Shown here in pieces: positions 13,380 through 25,636 of a stretch of 64,000 bases of DNA. This DNA is from Glycine soja (lineage: Eukaryota; Streptophyta; Magnoliopsida; Fabales; Fabaceae). The first letter of the stretch is position 1. Every line of letters begins with the position of its first letter. A model generated the notes under the pieces. It was not told the origin of the DNA, did no database searches, and saw nothing but the letters and a program-made list of their open reading frames with translations. Where the stretch lies: contig NC_041016.1 of NCBI RefSeq assembly GCF_004193775.1, positions 41,064,022 to 41,128,021 of the forward strand. The letters are read 5' to 3'. The translations under genes were made by a program, and so were the position numbers.

Positions 13380-13990
13380 TAATTATATCGTGAGCTATGA
13401 ATTATACAATAACCCGACCAATATTTATGTGCAGTGTTAAAGAGAAAGTGTAGGTTCTTAGTTAGGAACCAGTGTTAAATTGTAGCGCAATTGTGTTAAA
13501 CATGTTTGAAACATGAGTGTGAGGTCGTGGTATTGTATAGTTCATGAGCAGTGCTTATAAATGAAATATGTGATGAATTGTGGAATAATATGTTGCCTTG
13601 AGATTATAATATTGTTATTGAGATTGAGTAAAAGTGTAAAGTAGAACAAGTGTTGAATTGTGAGATACGTGAAAACATGTGATGGTGGATTGTGACATTA
13701 TGAGATGTGAAATTGTGAATGAGTTTTGGTTGTGAATAAATGTGTGATTAATTCTTGATGTGACATTATTTGTATTGTAAGCTGTGAATTGTACAATAAC
13801 CCGACCAGTGTTATCTTGAGAAAAGTGTAAATGCGCAGTGTTAAAGAGAAAGTGTAGGTTTCCTATTTAGGAACCCGTGTTAAAGAGAAAGTGTAGGTTC
13901 CTATTTAGGAACCAGTGTTAAATTGTAGCGCAATATGTTGTACGTGTTTAAGACACGAGTGAGAGGTCGTGGGTATTGTATAATTCACTA
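13380..13990 (+). repeat. Internal duplications in the solo LTR
   Basis: Blocks containing 'acaataacccgacca', 'cagtgttaaagagaaagtg', 'taggaacc', 'gtgttaaattgtagcgcaat' and 'gaggtcgtgg' occur at about 13405-13545 and again at about 13793-13985. Within the second block, 'gtgttaaagagaaagtgtag' is itself doubled. This is a tandem expansion inside the LTR. Confidence 0.75.
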
Positions 13991-14940
13991 GCAGTGTCTA
14001 TGTGCTAAAATGATTTTAGGGGTTGGACCTGAATCAGGAGGGAGAGGCCCTGACGGACTCTTCAGAGTGTAGGCCTTGGGGGTCATCGGGTTTGAGTGCT
14101 CCTTTAAGCCTATGCTGATCCCATATGGTTGGAGCATTCTCGCAAAACATCGTGACCCTGACTGGTCTCCCTATGATTTTACTTAGTGAGAGTGACCTGG
14201 CAAACCCATTGTGTGGTGTGTCTTGTTATGTACTCCTAAGTGCCCCAGAGTGATTTTTCACTGACATCATACCACATTGCATGTAGGCTTGAGTCTTAGC
14301 ATAATTGTCTCATGCGCTTGCTAATTGTTTATTATGAAATTGAGGTGTTATTATGTCTTGATCAGAGCGTGTGATTCTTGTGTAATGTGATTGATGATTG
14401 AAAAGTGTGATTGATGGATGAAAAGTGAACTTTGAATGACAAAGTGGTGGAATTACGTGAATTACATGTAAGTAAGTTTTATTTGGTTTATATGATATGT
14501 ATATCTAGTTGTCTTGTTTCTCTATTAGTTAGGAATGTGATAACTCACTCCCAGTTTACTATTTGTGTTTGGATCCTGTGATGATCTTGAACTTTGTGTT
14601 TGGGAGAGCAGATGACTAGGTGAACTGCTTTAAGGAATATTGTGCTGAAGGACGTCGGGACACAACGCTCTGATAAGATGTGACATTGGGATATAAGTTT
14701 TTATGTTAATTTTATGATGTTAGTCTATTTTATTTCACCTCACTGATTTAACAAAATATTTTTGTAAATTTGATGGCCTTATTTTGAGCCGAATATATTT
14801 TTAATGAGTTTATTTGGTAATTGAAATGAATGTGAACCTTTTACCCATTTGATTTTTGTTTACCAATATATTTTATTTATTTCTATATATGTCGGGGTAG
14901 AGGGTGTCACACTTTTGACTGTTGATTATTTACTTTTTCT

Positions 14941-15273
14941 CCTATAAAAAAAATGTTCCATCAACGTTAACTTACACTTCTCCTTCCCAAGTTCCTGAGC
15001 TTCTCCTTTCTCCTCCATTTTAGTGTGCTGCCCTTTCTCCTTCAATTTTTGTGTGCGTGTGTTGCCTTTTCTCCTCCATAATTCCTGGTAAGTATTTTTC
15101 GAATTAAATAATATTTATGTATTCTGTTCTTAATATTATAAAAAGATTAGGTTAGTTAGTATTAATAGATATTGTGTTCTTAATTTTTATGTATTAATAG
15201 GTATTCCAAGGTTAGGTTAGTTAGTATGAAAATATTATTTGGTTGTTGTATATATTCTGAGATATTATATGTG

Positions 15274-15340
<67 letters not shown>

Positions 15341-16123
15341 ACTTTAGTTAGGCACTTCACAAGTTAATATTAGTTTTAGGTATATACACGTAAATTTTAG
15401 GCACACGTAAATTTTTAGCTTTTGTAATATTAGGCACTTCACACACGTAAACTTGCCTTTTTAGTATTATAATTTTGTATGTTATATATAGATAGTACAG
15501 TTTTAAATAAATGAGTTAGTAAGTTAATATTATTTGATTTAGTTATTTTTAGTTTGAATGTTATTAAGATATATATATATATATATGATAGGGTAGTGTT
15601 AGTTTTAGTTTGTAGGTTAATATTATTTGTTTTAGGTATTTTAGGTTATTAAATATATGATACATTGTACATTATTATTTTTATATATATATTGTTTAAA
15701 TTATTTTTTGCATTTTAATATTTATTTGTATTTTAATTTATTTGTTAGTCCATATTTTATTTAATTATTTTTTGTTAATTGTAGAATATATTATGTTAAT
15801 TATTTAAATTTTTCTGTGTGTATGTATTTGAAATTATTTGTATAATATATTTTGTTATGAAATAAATATATTTTTTATTTATTTAAATTTGTCTTCACAT
15901 GTATTTTAATTTATCTGTAGAATATATTCAAATTTGATTATTTGTATAATATATTTTGTTATTGAAATATATAAATTCAAATGTATATATTGTGTTATTT
16001 ATTACAAATTTTTTTATATATATTTAATAACGTTTTTATAAATGTACCTAGTTTTATTTATATTATGTAGAAATAATGTATAAATTATTTTGTGAATTTA
16101 TTGTATTATATTTTATTTTACAG
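14941..16123 (+). promoter_or_regulatory. Promoter, 5' leader and leader intron of the MULE PMD gene
   Basis: A TATA-like CCTATAAAAAAAATG lies at about 14941. It is followed by a CT-rich leader, then a good donor GGTAAGT at 15087/15088 and an acceptor TTTTACAG ending at 16123, six bases before the PMD ATG. A leader intron of about 1.04 kb is therefore likely. The intron contains an (AT)n run (15279-15337) and a second shorter one near 15570. Confidence 0.45.
15279..15337. repeat. (AT)n microsatellite
   Basis: Pure AT dinucleotide run inside the probable leader intron of the MULE PMD gene. Confidence 0.95.
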
Positions 16124-16128
16124 TATCA

Positions 16129-18356
16129 ATGGCATCTTCGTCGTCATGTCCATCAAATATTAAAATTAAGTCTGGCCCGATCGATGGTGACGTATTATGG
16201 ATGCAAGTTAAGCATGTTTCAGAACATGTTTGGAATGGGGAAGAAGACCGGAAATTACACATCAGAGGAGTTGTCCCTACGTATTAAGGGGAAGAAGAAA
16301 TCCCAGAGGAAATTATTCATTTCCTTCGACAATCTGGTTTTTACTAGATTATGAAGATGAGATACTTAAAAATAAATGTCTCATTAATTAGTGCTTTGAT
16401 AGAAAGATGGAGGCCGGAAACACATACGTTTCACATGAGATGCGGAGAGTATACTATTACTCTTCAAGATGTCTCTGTATTGTTAGGTCTACGTGTGGAT
16501 GGTTTATCATTAATTGGTCCAACAAATCTTAATTGAGCTAATTTATGTGAGGAATTGTTGGGAGTCAAACCACAAGAAGGTAAAATTAAAGGTAGTGTGG
16601 TTAAATTAAGTTGGTTGGCTCACCATTTTACACAAATAAATAACCATGATGACGAAGAACAAGTACGAAGGTTTACCCGTGCATGGATACTAAGATTCAT
16701 TGGAGGTGTCTTGTTCGTTAACAAAAGCAGTAACAAAGTTTCCCTAAGGTACCTTCAATTTTTACGTGACTTTAGAGACTGTAACACATATGCATGGGAC
16801 CTGCCGTACTTGCTTTTTTATACAGAGAGATGTGCAGTGCCACCGATTATAAAACTAAATCAATCGGAATGAGAACGATGTATAACTTTAGCTCCAAAAA
16901 GGACTCCTTCCCTAGTAGAAAATAAACCACTCGGGCACAGGTTAGTCATTTTTAAAAGCGTTTTTCATTTCAAAAGAATAAATGGTTTTAGGGTATATTA
17001 AATTTTAATCTTTGTAGGTGGCTCCGACGTGGAAATCAACATATCAGCAATGATGATGTGAGAGTTTTTCGTCGCAAGTTAGATATTAAGAAACGTCATG
17101 AGGTAAGAACATGGTATTGTATTTGTAAATAAAAAATAATATGTGTTATTTTACTAAAATGTTGAAAACTATGTTGTTATATGCAGTTTGTGTGGGAGCC
17201 TTACACAACAACTGTTATCTCATTGTTGCCTCCCATTTGTATAGTCGGAAGTGTCGCATGTTTCGCGGTGGTGCCACTAATTTGTTTCCAAGTTATTGAG
17301 TGGCACCAACCGGATAGAGTATTGAGACAATTTGGAATGCAGCAACCAATTCCAGGGTCTCCTTCGCAACCCTTGAATATTCATGGCATAACACTGAAAG
17401 GAAAACATGACAAAAATTGGGGGCAATTGTCTGCCCCAATGATTGATCAGTGGAACAATCGCCATGCTTTTAGGGTTGACACTTATCCCCGACAAGAGGG
17501 CCTATTGAGCTTTAACTCTGACTACATGGTCTGGTATAGGCGAAAAACAAAGATTTTTGTTAACCCACAAAATGCAAACACAACTACATTAGTATTTATT
17601 TGTTTTTTGAATATTTAACTTTAAATGTTTTTTTTTTAATGATGACCATTAATTTTTTGACCCTAATAATTACATGCTGAAGTTGCGGAGACATTACAAT
17701 ACATGGTGTCTCCTCAAGGGAGAAATACATGGACAGTTGATGATATCGTGCCTTATGTGGAGAAAATAATGATTTTATCCGAAGAGCAAGAGAGAATCAC
17801 TGAGCCTGTGTCACATGGTCCAGCATCAGAGCATCAATTTCCAGCACAAGAGTTTCACATTCTTCAGTCAAGTGTTGAAACTCAGGGCATAGGCAGACGA
17901 AGGGAGGCTGTTGAAGCAGAAGAATATTTCCAACAAATGGCGGAGCGTGGCCATGGAATGAATTACATGCCACAAACATTTGCTCAGTATCCGACACAGA
18001 TGTATCAGTATCCTTTTAAAGGTCATCACACTGATACTTCTGCAAGCGAACATTTGTTTGGTGGTGTTGTGGAAACACATCCTCATTTTTCATGGCCGAC
18101 TATGACCCCTTCACAGCAATATCATGGCCCAATTCCAACACCTAATGCCCCATTAGGTACACAATGGAATGTACCGGGACTAATACCTAATGTGGGTGAC
18201 TTATTAGGTGTTGATTTGCGTCACAAATTTTCTGCTGAGGCTAACCAAATAGAAGCGGGGAGACATCGGGGCAGAAGAAATCCTGATCGCCAAGCTCGAA
18301 GATGGGATCGACCATGTGGCACATCCTCACGTCATCACGGACATCATAATGAATGA
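16129..18356 (+). pseudogene. Plant mobile domain (PMD, MAIN-like) protein, pseudogene inside the MULE
   Basis: From the ATG at 16129 one frame gives a PMD protein of the type often annotated in databases as 'protein phosphatase 7 long form homolog' or MAIN-LIKE. The diagnostic block is '[18 protein letters not shown]' followed by '[14 protein letters not shown]' and 'LVKLSWLAHHF'-like sequence. Exons appear to be 16129-16940, 17018-17102, 17187-17591 and about 17683-18356. In-frame stops lie at codons 53, 73 and 136. A frameshift lies near 16798, where 'PAVLAFLYREMCSATDY' continues in another frame, and there is probably a deletion near 16865. The last acceptor seems lost ('catgctgaag' where an AG is needed). 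The final exon is a Gln/Gly/His-rich tail ending 'HHGHHNE'. PMD proteins MAIL1 and MAIN act in the nucleus in transposon silencing and gene expression; this copy is transposon cargo and broken. Confidence 0.85.
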
Positions 18357-18900
18357 TTTTCATGTCTCTGTTTAAATATGTTGTTGTATATTTCTCATTT
18401 GAATTTAACACTTAATCTATCGTATGCAGTTTATTAAGGCTTACTAATGGATACAGTTTATGTCACGCATCAAACTATAATAATAAATAAGTTAAAAAAA
18501 AACTAAGGTAGACAAAAGAAAATAACTAATGTTACTAACTAACGATGAACACCTAATATTAAAAAAAAACTTATTTATTATTAAGAAAATAACTAATATT
18601 AAAAAAAAAACTTAGGTGTTATTGTTTAGGGTTTAGTCCTTGTTCCAGATAGTTCATAATGACTAAGTCCATAGTTTTTCATTGTAGATAGTTGTCCTTT
18701 AGTATCAATTTGAATACCCTTAACTACAACATTGTAGATAGTTCTCCTTTAGTATCAATTTTGAAAATAAGTAATGTATAAATTTCCTGACAAAAGTACA
18801 CATTCAAAAATAACTAACTGACGATTTCATTGAACACCACAAAGTAAATACATTGAACAGAACCTCAACCAATACAAGTCACTCATCTAACATACATAAA

Positions 18901-21593
18901 TCAATTAAACGAATTACTCCCACGGTCAGATTGTATTGGACATCGGTGCCTATTGTGCCCTTCTACTCCACATCTACTACATTTTTGTCGGTGATAAGTG
19001 TCCATGCATCATCAAAAGTAGGAATTGTCGCTTCATTCCCAAGAGGCTACCATTGTGCGGAGTATGCTTTTAAGATGTGCTCATTTGTGTAAACAACATC
19101 TATATATTGGTAGTAGTTCATGCCCATGTAACCACAAGCTGAAATAATGTGTGAACATGGATAGTGAAGCGCAGAATACCTTCCGCATTGACAATAATGG
19201 TCATTCAAGTTAACTGCCCACTTTTGTCCGCCACGTTGCGTTATAGGATTGAAGGTCTCCTCTACTTCAAACCTTGTCGAGTGGATATCATACACGCGAA
19301 CGATGTGCGAACAAGCTTGTTCTTGATTTTTTCTAAGTTCTTTAACAAGCTTAGAACAATATACTTGTCCTTCATTTAATTGTCTTTGGGCTTGGCGACC
19401 ACGATCAACAAAGTACTTTCGGAACTTACTATATGTTGACTTGACCAATGCTGTTATCGGTATGCTGCAACAATCCTTCAACACCTTATTCATACATTCT
19501 GAGAGGTTGGTTGACATGTGACCATATCTTTGTCCAGATGTATCGTAAGTCATGCTTCATTTTTCCTTTGAAATGCGATCAATCCATGTTGCTATGGCTA
19601 GACTCAATTGACGAAATTTTTCTAAATTTTGATCAAGCACATGCTTGCAAGGAGTGTACGCTGCATCAAATTTGTTACCATCAAAAGTTGTAGTTAGATA
19701 TGAAACTTAAATTAACTTCATGTATAAAATAAACCTTACCCAATTTCTTGAACATCTCTTTTTGTTTTGCGTTGTTGAATTTGCAATTGAAATTGTTTGT
19801 TATGTGTCAGACACAGTACACATGATAACTGTGGGGAGGTTGCCAACAAGTGCTTTGTTAGCAACAGCAGACTTTATACTCGCGTGACGATCATATATTA
19901 GACAAATTTCATTCTTATCTCTAACGTGTTCTCGCAAGTGGACCAAAAACCATGACCATGTTGTTAACGTTTCACCTTCGACCACGGCGAATGTTAGAGG
20001 AAGAACACCACCATTTCCATCTTGTGATGTGGCCATTAACAAGGTCCCACGGTATTTCCCGTATAAATGTGTGCCGTCAACTTGTATAATTGGCTTACAG
20101 TACTTAAAAGCCTCTTTACATTGACCAAATGTCCAAAATACTCTATGAAACTGACGATGTTCGCGACTCACCCTATTACCAACAATAAAATCGTCATGTA
20201 ATATTTGAAAATAAGAGCCAGGAGAATGATTTTGCATGTGTGTAAGCCATGACGAAAGTTTCGCATATGACTATTCTCAATTGCCATATTCAATTGCAAT
20301 TGCCTTTTGTTTCGTCATCCATGCTTTTCTGTATGAAACCTTATAGGAAAATTCACTATTTATCCTTTCTTGAATCAATGAAATTTTTATTGATGGATCT
20401 TCTCTGATCATGTCTGTAATTCAAATAATAAATTAAAATAACAAATAACACAAAAGTAGGATAATATGAACATCAAAAACGTACCTACTATGCAAATCGC
20501 AATTAAATCTGAATCAAGATTCTCATGGTCTTGTGTCATACTCATATTTAGACATGTGTGCGGTCCACCCCATTGTGTCACTTTCCATGCATCAGTTTTT
20601 TTAGATAAAATTGCTCTCATATAAAAAGGGCAAGGAGACTATGCGCTGTTGTTGGGGCAACAAACGATATATTTGTGTGATTTCATTTCAACAACCTTAA
20701 AACTTTGATGCAACTTCATCACATATTATTTTAGTGCATTTTTTATCGCATCTTTACTGTCAAAATCCATGCCAACATATAATTTTTGTCCAACATTAAA
20801 AGTCGATGGCATGTCCAAACCGCAAATGTCTTCCTCGTCCAGATGACTCCAATTGATATTGTTAAAATGCAAAACATCATTCCAAAATGGATTTTCAAAT
20901 CCTTGTACACCTAATAATTTCAAAGAAAAAATCAGGTCAATAAACTACTTGTATTTAGTTACCATTAAATACAGTTCTCATAAAAAGATAGATGTATTCA
21001 ACTAATTTTTTATTTAATAAAATATATCTTCTGTTGGGTGAACAATTAAAACTAGTTCAATGATGTCGGTGACTTCATCGTCTGTATTAGATATTCCATC
21101 AACACTATCATCTTCATCCAAAGACTCTTCAACGTATGAGTTAGACGCAAGATAATCATCATCATCATCTTCATCATCATGTAAATTGCTTATATTTCTT
21201 GGCAGTTCCGACTCATTATGAGATAAATTATGTCCACATGACGTAACAGAGTTTGCAGAATGAAACATAGAACCACCAGCATCATCCTTTTCTATGTACA
21301 ATTCTAGAACTGATATTTGTTGTTGTTGTTGAAAACTATCGATCATAGTTTCAACATCTTCGTCATCACAAATTTGCAAGGCAACATATTTTCCTGAAAC
21401 TAAAAATCTATAACATATAGTAGAAATAATTTCATTATTTTATAACTTTACCTTATCTCCAATTTTTTTTCAAAGCATTGAAACTAATTCCACGTTTAAT
21501 CTTAATCGTCTTTTTACTGCCTTCAAATATTACACCATCATTCTCTTCATATACTCTTCCGTTGAAATACAACACTTTAATAACCGAATTCAT
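18901..21593 (-). pseudogene. MuDR-type MULE transposase, pseudogene
   Basis: On the minus strand the protein starts MNSVIKVLYFNGRVYEEN (ATG at 21593), an N-terminal PB1-like region, followed by an acidic linker (21379-21014). Then come a FLYWCH/FAR1-like zinc region ('FKVVEMKSHKYIVCC'), the DDE core with 'QVDGTHLYGKYRGTLL' (first Asp at about 20077) and 'IYDRHASIKSA' (second Asp at about 19891), 'WIDRISKEK', a SWIM zinc finger 'CQCGRYSALHYPCSH' (about 19130-19185) and a C-terminal zinc knuckle 'CSRCGVEGHNRHRC' (about 18915-18965). Order and length fit MULE transposases. Damage includes a frameshift in an A-run near 21470, stops at 21440-21442, at about 20270, after 'ISKEK' near 19554 and after 'AYSAQW' near 19047, and frameshifts near 19845 and 18965. 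It would have cut and joined element ends; it cannot now. Confidence 0.9.
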
Positions 21594-21659
21594 GATATAC
21601 CTATATGAACAAAATTAAAAATAATTAATCATAACAACAGTAGTTTTAAAATAAATAAG

Positions 21660-22690
21660 TGTATTTGCTTGCTTCATCTGCTAACTTAAACTTAAACTTA
21701 AACTTAAACTACATATTAAAATTTTATTCTAACTTAAAAAACTAGAAGGGAGTCACGTAAATATTTGTAAGGCCTGAAAAACCATCAACAAAGGCTTGTA
21801 AATAATTAAACATAATTAAAATAACTTCAAAGTAAAAAATCTAATTACAAAAATTAATACGCTTAAACTTCACGTTAAATTTTTTTTCTAAGAAAAACAA
21901 TTATTACTTCAATTAAATATTTTGTGAATGATAAAAATAAAAAAAATTATTTGCTTGCTCTATTAAACTTAAACTAGACATTGATACTTCATTCTAACAA
22001 AAAAATTATTACTCCAATTAAATAATTCAAAAAAAATTCCTTAACTTAAAAAACTGGAAGAGTCACCTCTAAATATTTTTAAGTTAGAAATAGCATCAAC
22101 AAAAGCTTATAATCGGAAGGGTCACACGTCAAATTTCTAAGCCACAAAAACCATGAACAAAGAGGCTTACAAATAATTACTCATAATAATTTTAAAATAA
22201 AAATTCTAATTCCAAAAATTACTACACTTAAACTTTACCTTCAAATCTTAGTCTAACAAAAAAATTATTACTTCAACTAATATTTTGTCAATGATAAAAA
22301 TAAAAAAATTTATTTGTTTGCTCTATTAAACTTAAACTTGACATTCATACTTTATTTTTAAAAAAATATTACTCTAATTAAATAATTTATGAAAAATTCC
22401 TCAACTTCAAAATCTGGAAGTATCACATATAAATATTCTTAAGGTTGAAATACCATCAACAAAGGCTTATAAATGGAAGGGTTACACTTAAAAAAAATTT
22501 CAGACACAAAAACCATCAAAAAAGAGGCTTACAAATAATTACTGGTAATAATTTTCAAATAAAAAATCTAATTCAAAAAATTACTACACTTAAATTTCAG
22601 CTTCAAATTTGATTTTAACTACAAAATTTATTACTTCAAAATAAACAATTTGTAAATGATACAAATTATTCAAAAATTTAAGTTGAAATA
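21660..22690. repeat. Three ~285-363-bp tandem units upstream of the transposase
   Basis: Three successive blocks start near 21666, 21951 and 22314 with 'ttgcttgct' or 'ttgtttgctc'. Each carries 'ctattaaacttaaact', 'tctaac', '(g)gaagggtcac', 'aaaccat(c/g)aacaaag', 'ggcttacaaataatta' and 'ttactacacttaaac'. They fill the region just upstream of the transposase start and may be its promoter region. No coding frame is conserved through them. Confidence 0.75.
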
Positions 22691-23129
22691 GAATGAAAGA
22701 AGGCTTCTAAAAAATTGACTCAATAAAAAATCCTTCCTTTAAATAAATACAAAAAATCCTTACTTTAAATAAATAAATAGAACTTTGAAGATGGAATCAA
22801 CAAACTTCAAACAAAACGTTTCTGCCTTTCTTTCTCTTTTCAGGAATGTGAAATTTCAAGTTATAAGGTGCTCCTATTTAAACGAAAACTACACGAAGTC
22901 TGACCATTAAAGCATGCATGTGACCAAGCCAAAATTATACGAAGTCTGGCCATTAAAGCATGCATGTGACCCTCTGCAAGCAACACTGTATGCATGTGAC
23001 CCCTGCACAACTACAAGCCCTAGCCTGCAAATGGCTCAGCAATGCCCTAGCCTGCAAATGGCTCACCAACGGTGCCCTAGCTAGCACCTGTGTGTCTTGC
23101 AGGAAGCAAATCCAATTGCACCTGTCTCG

Positions 23130-23443
23130 CAGGAAGCAATGGCGGGACTGGTCCACGTTGGTCTCGCAGGAAGCAATGGCGGGACTGATCCACGTTGGCA
23201 CATGTCTCCCCATTGATGTTGGCGGCTTGTGCACGTGGAACCTGTATCGCAGTTGGTGCTGGCAGCACCCTCGCATGGCAGCCACATCAGCACCCTTCTC
23301 GCCAGTGGTGATGGCGGCATCATTGGTCTCGCCATTGATGATAGCGGCATCCTTTGCAAAAGAGACCCCCTCCGTTAATACTTTCAGAAGGGACCCTGTT
23401 TAGTAAATAGTTTGTAAAAGGGTCCCTCTGTGGTAAATTTGCC
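23130..23443 (-). repeat. Right TIR of the MULE with GC-rich subterminal repeats
   Basis: This is the inverted partner of 11488-11770. It shares the outer 19 bp exactly and then 'ggacccttt.acaaactattt' with small changes. Inside, 'caggaagcaatggcgggactg' followed by 'tccacgttgg' is tandemly repeated at about 23130-23190, and 'gtctcgcca' and 'gatg(g/a)cggcatc' recur. Open frames on both strands here come from base composition, not from genes. Confidence 0.8.
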
Positions 23444-24305
23444 ATGAAGTGTTAATGATTAATTCACTATTCAGTGTGCTACATATGTGTTGAAGGGATA
23501 CATTATTAAACCACTTTTGCTACATCCGAATGAGTTCTGTTTTCTTTTCATGAAAAAAAACATGTTCAAAACATTAAGGGTAAATATCTATTTTTGTCTT
23601 ATGAGATAATAATAAATTGATCCTTGAAAGATACAAAAAATTCATGTACTATTGAATGTACAAAAAAGTACAATAAATTAGTTTGTCAAATAATTTAATG
23701 ACAAATTAGTTCTTAACTTTACAACACAATATTAAATTAATTTTTGAAAAATATAAATTATTATAAAATTGATTCTTAAATATTACAATTTAATGTCAAA
23801 ATTATCTCACAAATTTAATGTCTTACAAAACCAATTTATCATATTTTTTGCACATTTGAATTTGAATTTTCTATCATACAAGAACGGTCAATTTATCACT
23901 GCTTTACACAAATTCTCTATTTTTCTTTTTATTTTCTATTATATTATGTCATTATTATCCTTTTTCTTTTTATACACTCTTTTGTTTCCACTAACACGTC
24001 CTATTTTTAAGGTGTACAATCAATATTTTAATAGAGGTGTTCACTAATCAGTTTTGGAAGAAAATAATATCTAAACTAATTGATTTTAATTAATTCGATT
24101 TGGTTTGGATTCCAATAATGTTTTGCCTTACCCGATAAAGAATGGGTTGATTCGAGTTGGGGGGAGGGGGTGCGAGAACACGTGTTTTAATAAAAAGTAA
24201 ATAAACCTAATTATGCAGCATAAACCTTGATTTGAAGGCAAAATAAAGTAAAACACAATAAAAAAAATTCAAAAGAACACATTATTAAGTTAAGCATTAA
24301 AAAAA

Positions 24306-24350
<45 letters not shown>

Positions 24351-25636
24351 TTGGTTCGGGTTTAAAGAATATGAACCAATCAATATTAAATTTCAATTGA
24401 TTCGACTTAGGTCCAATCCAAATAGAAAAGAATCTGAATCAATTGATCCCAACTCATAAACACTCCTCATTTTCAATGTTGGAATGCAAAGTTGGAGCAT
24501 GCAAGTTTACTAGACAATTGTTATATTCACTTACCCTCTTTACTAAGACAGTCTCCTTTTCATTTTATTTTCCTAAATTACCCTTGTAAATGCACTCTCC
24601 TTCTTTGTCACTTTTTCCCTCACCTTATTGAAGAAAACACACACTCCCATTATCTGTAAATTTAGGGATTGCATTATAACCCCAATAAATATCTTTCTAT
24701 TTAACAAGTAAACATAGATCCAATCAAAATTCTAACCATCCTAAACTACCCATCCGTACCAGTTTGCACGTAATCATATATAATAACCCCACAAGTATCC
24801 CACTTTCAATCCTGGCACCCCCTTAAGTTGCTAGTTAAACCCCCCAAACAAGTAAACTAAAAAGACCTAACTGCCACCCTTTCCCCTATTCCCTCCCCTT
24901 GAAACTCCCCCGCCCCCACCCTTCAGAATATGGTAATTAAGACGGGTAAGCTGACATGAGAAATTGTAAAAATAGAGGATTTATCTATATTTGACTGTCT
25001 CGAATGGGCAATTTATTGTAGGAGAAAACACAAGTGCTGGCTAAACCCGGATAGATGTTGAGAATTCAGTGCTAGCTCTACTATAAAAAGTGGTTATTGG
25101 AAGCTAACAGTATGATCTTCCACCATGAGCAATGAGGATCCTATTTGTGAATGAACAGCCTCAAGATCCTAAATTTCTAATGTACAGCTTACAGCTATGG
25201 ATAAACCATATAATGCTATTAAGGAAAGCATTACTTCCTTTGTTATGGAAAAATTCCACATGTGAATATGTCAATCTTGCTTTGTTATGAAACCATTTAA
25301 TATCAATATCAATTATGTTGATCCAGTTGAATACAATGCAACAATCTTGATCAAGGGCATAGATGTGTGAATTACCATCTCAGTAATCAATATACAGTGA
25401 TTTTTGACAAGATCAAGAAGCCTAGATATAATTTTCATCTTCACATATGGAACAACAGCAACGAGTTTGTCTCTTTTGCAGTATGTACCAAAATTGATGA
25501 TTTCTTGTCGCACATAGCTCCTACTAAGCTCTATGGGGACAAGTTTGAATGATACCTAACAGACTTCTATTTTAGTAGTTATATTTACAAATTACAATAT
25601 CAGCACAATTAAGCAAGTTGTTCATCAGCTACATAC
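23444..25636. other. AT-rich intergenic sequence with a probable MITE
   Basis: No gene was recognised. The region 23575-23830 has the repeated phrase 'aaattgatccttgaaagata' style of a dispersed repeat. At about 24033-24472 the ends 'gaggtgttca' and 'aacactcct' are inverted and the interior has 'ttggtttgg' and 'ttggttcggg'. This resembles the hAT-type MITE at 57982-58656, but I could not find a clean target duplication. A C-rich stretch lies at about 24800-24920. Confidence 0.45.
24308..24347. repeat. (AT)n microsatellite
   Basis: AT dinucleotide run inside the probable MITE at 24033-24472. Confidence 0.9.

Larger units (their letters stand above)
11835..14911 (+). mobile_element. Solo LTR (3.08 kb) inserted in the MULE
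   Basis: The sequence begins TGTAACATCCC and ends GGGTGTCACA, the TG...CA ends expected of an LTR. It is flanked by perfect 5-bp direct repeats CTTTT (11830-11834 and 14912-14916). There is no pol, primer-binding site or second LTR inside, so it is a solo LTR left by recombination between two LTRs. The length and the TGTAACA.CCC start resemble long LTRs of Ty3/gypsy chromoviruses, but the family assignment is tentative. A CTATAAATA box near 12083 gives the plus orientation. Confidence 0.82.
11488..23443. mobile_element. Large Mutator-like element (MULE) carrying a PMD gene and a transposase
   Basis: The left end reads GGCAAATTTACCACAGAGG and the right end is its reverse complement, CCTCTGTGGTAAATTTGCC. 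The flanks are ATGAAGTAT (11479-11487) and ATGAAGTGT (23444-23452), a 9-bp target duplication with one mismatch; 9 bp is the MULE hallmark. Similarity between the ends continues, with gaps, for about 250-300 bp. Inside are a plant mobile domain (PMD) pseudogene on the plus strand (16129-18356) and a MuDR-type transposase pseudogene on the minus strand (21593-18901), with their 3' ends facing each other 544 bp apart. That 544-bp gap is AT-rich and has no gene. A solo LTR (11835-14911) is inserted near the left end; without it the element would be about 8.9 kb. Stops and frameshifts in both genes mean it is no longer autonomous. Confidence 0.9.

Noticed and set aside
16076..16354. 92-codon plus-strand frame beginning before the PMD ATG
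   Set aside because: It uses a different frame from the PMD protein, and its start lies in the probable leader intron.
17277..18086. Minus-strand frames of 66-72 codons
   Set aside because: They are antisense to well-supported PMD exons.
22953..23403. Overlapping frames of up to 147 codons on both strands
   Set aside because: They occupy the right MULE TIR; the overlap of open frames on both strands reflects high GC and tandem repeats.
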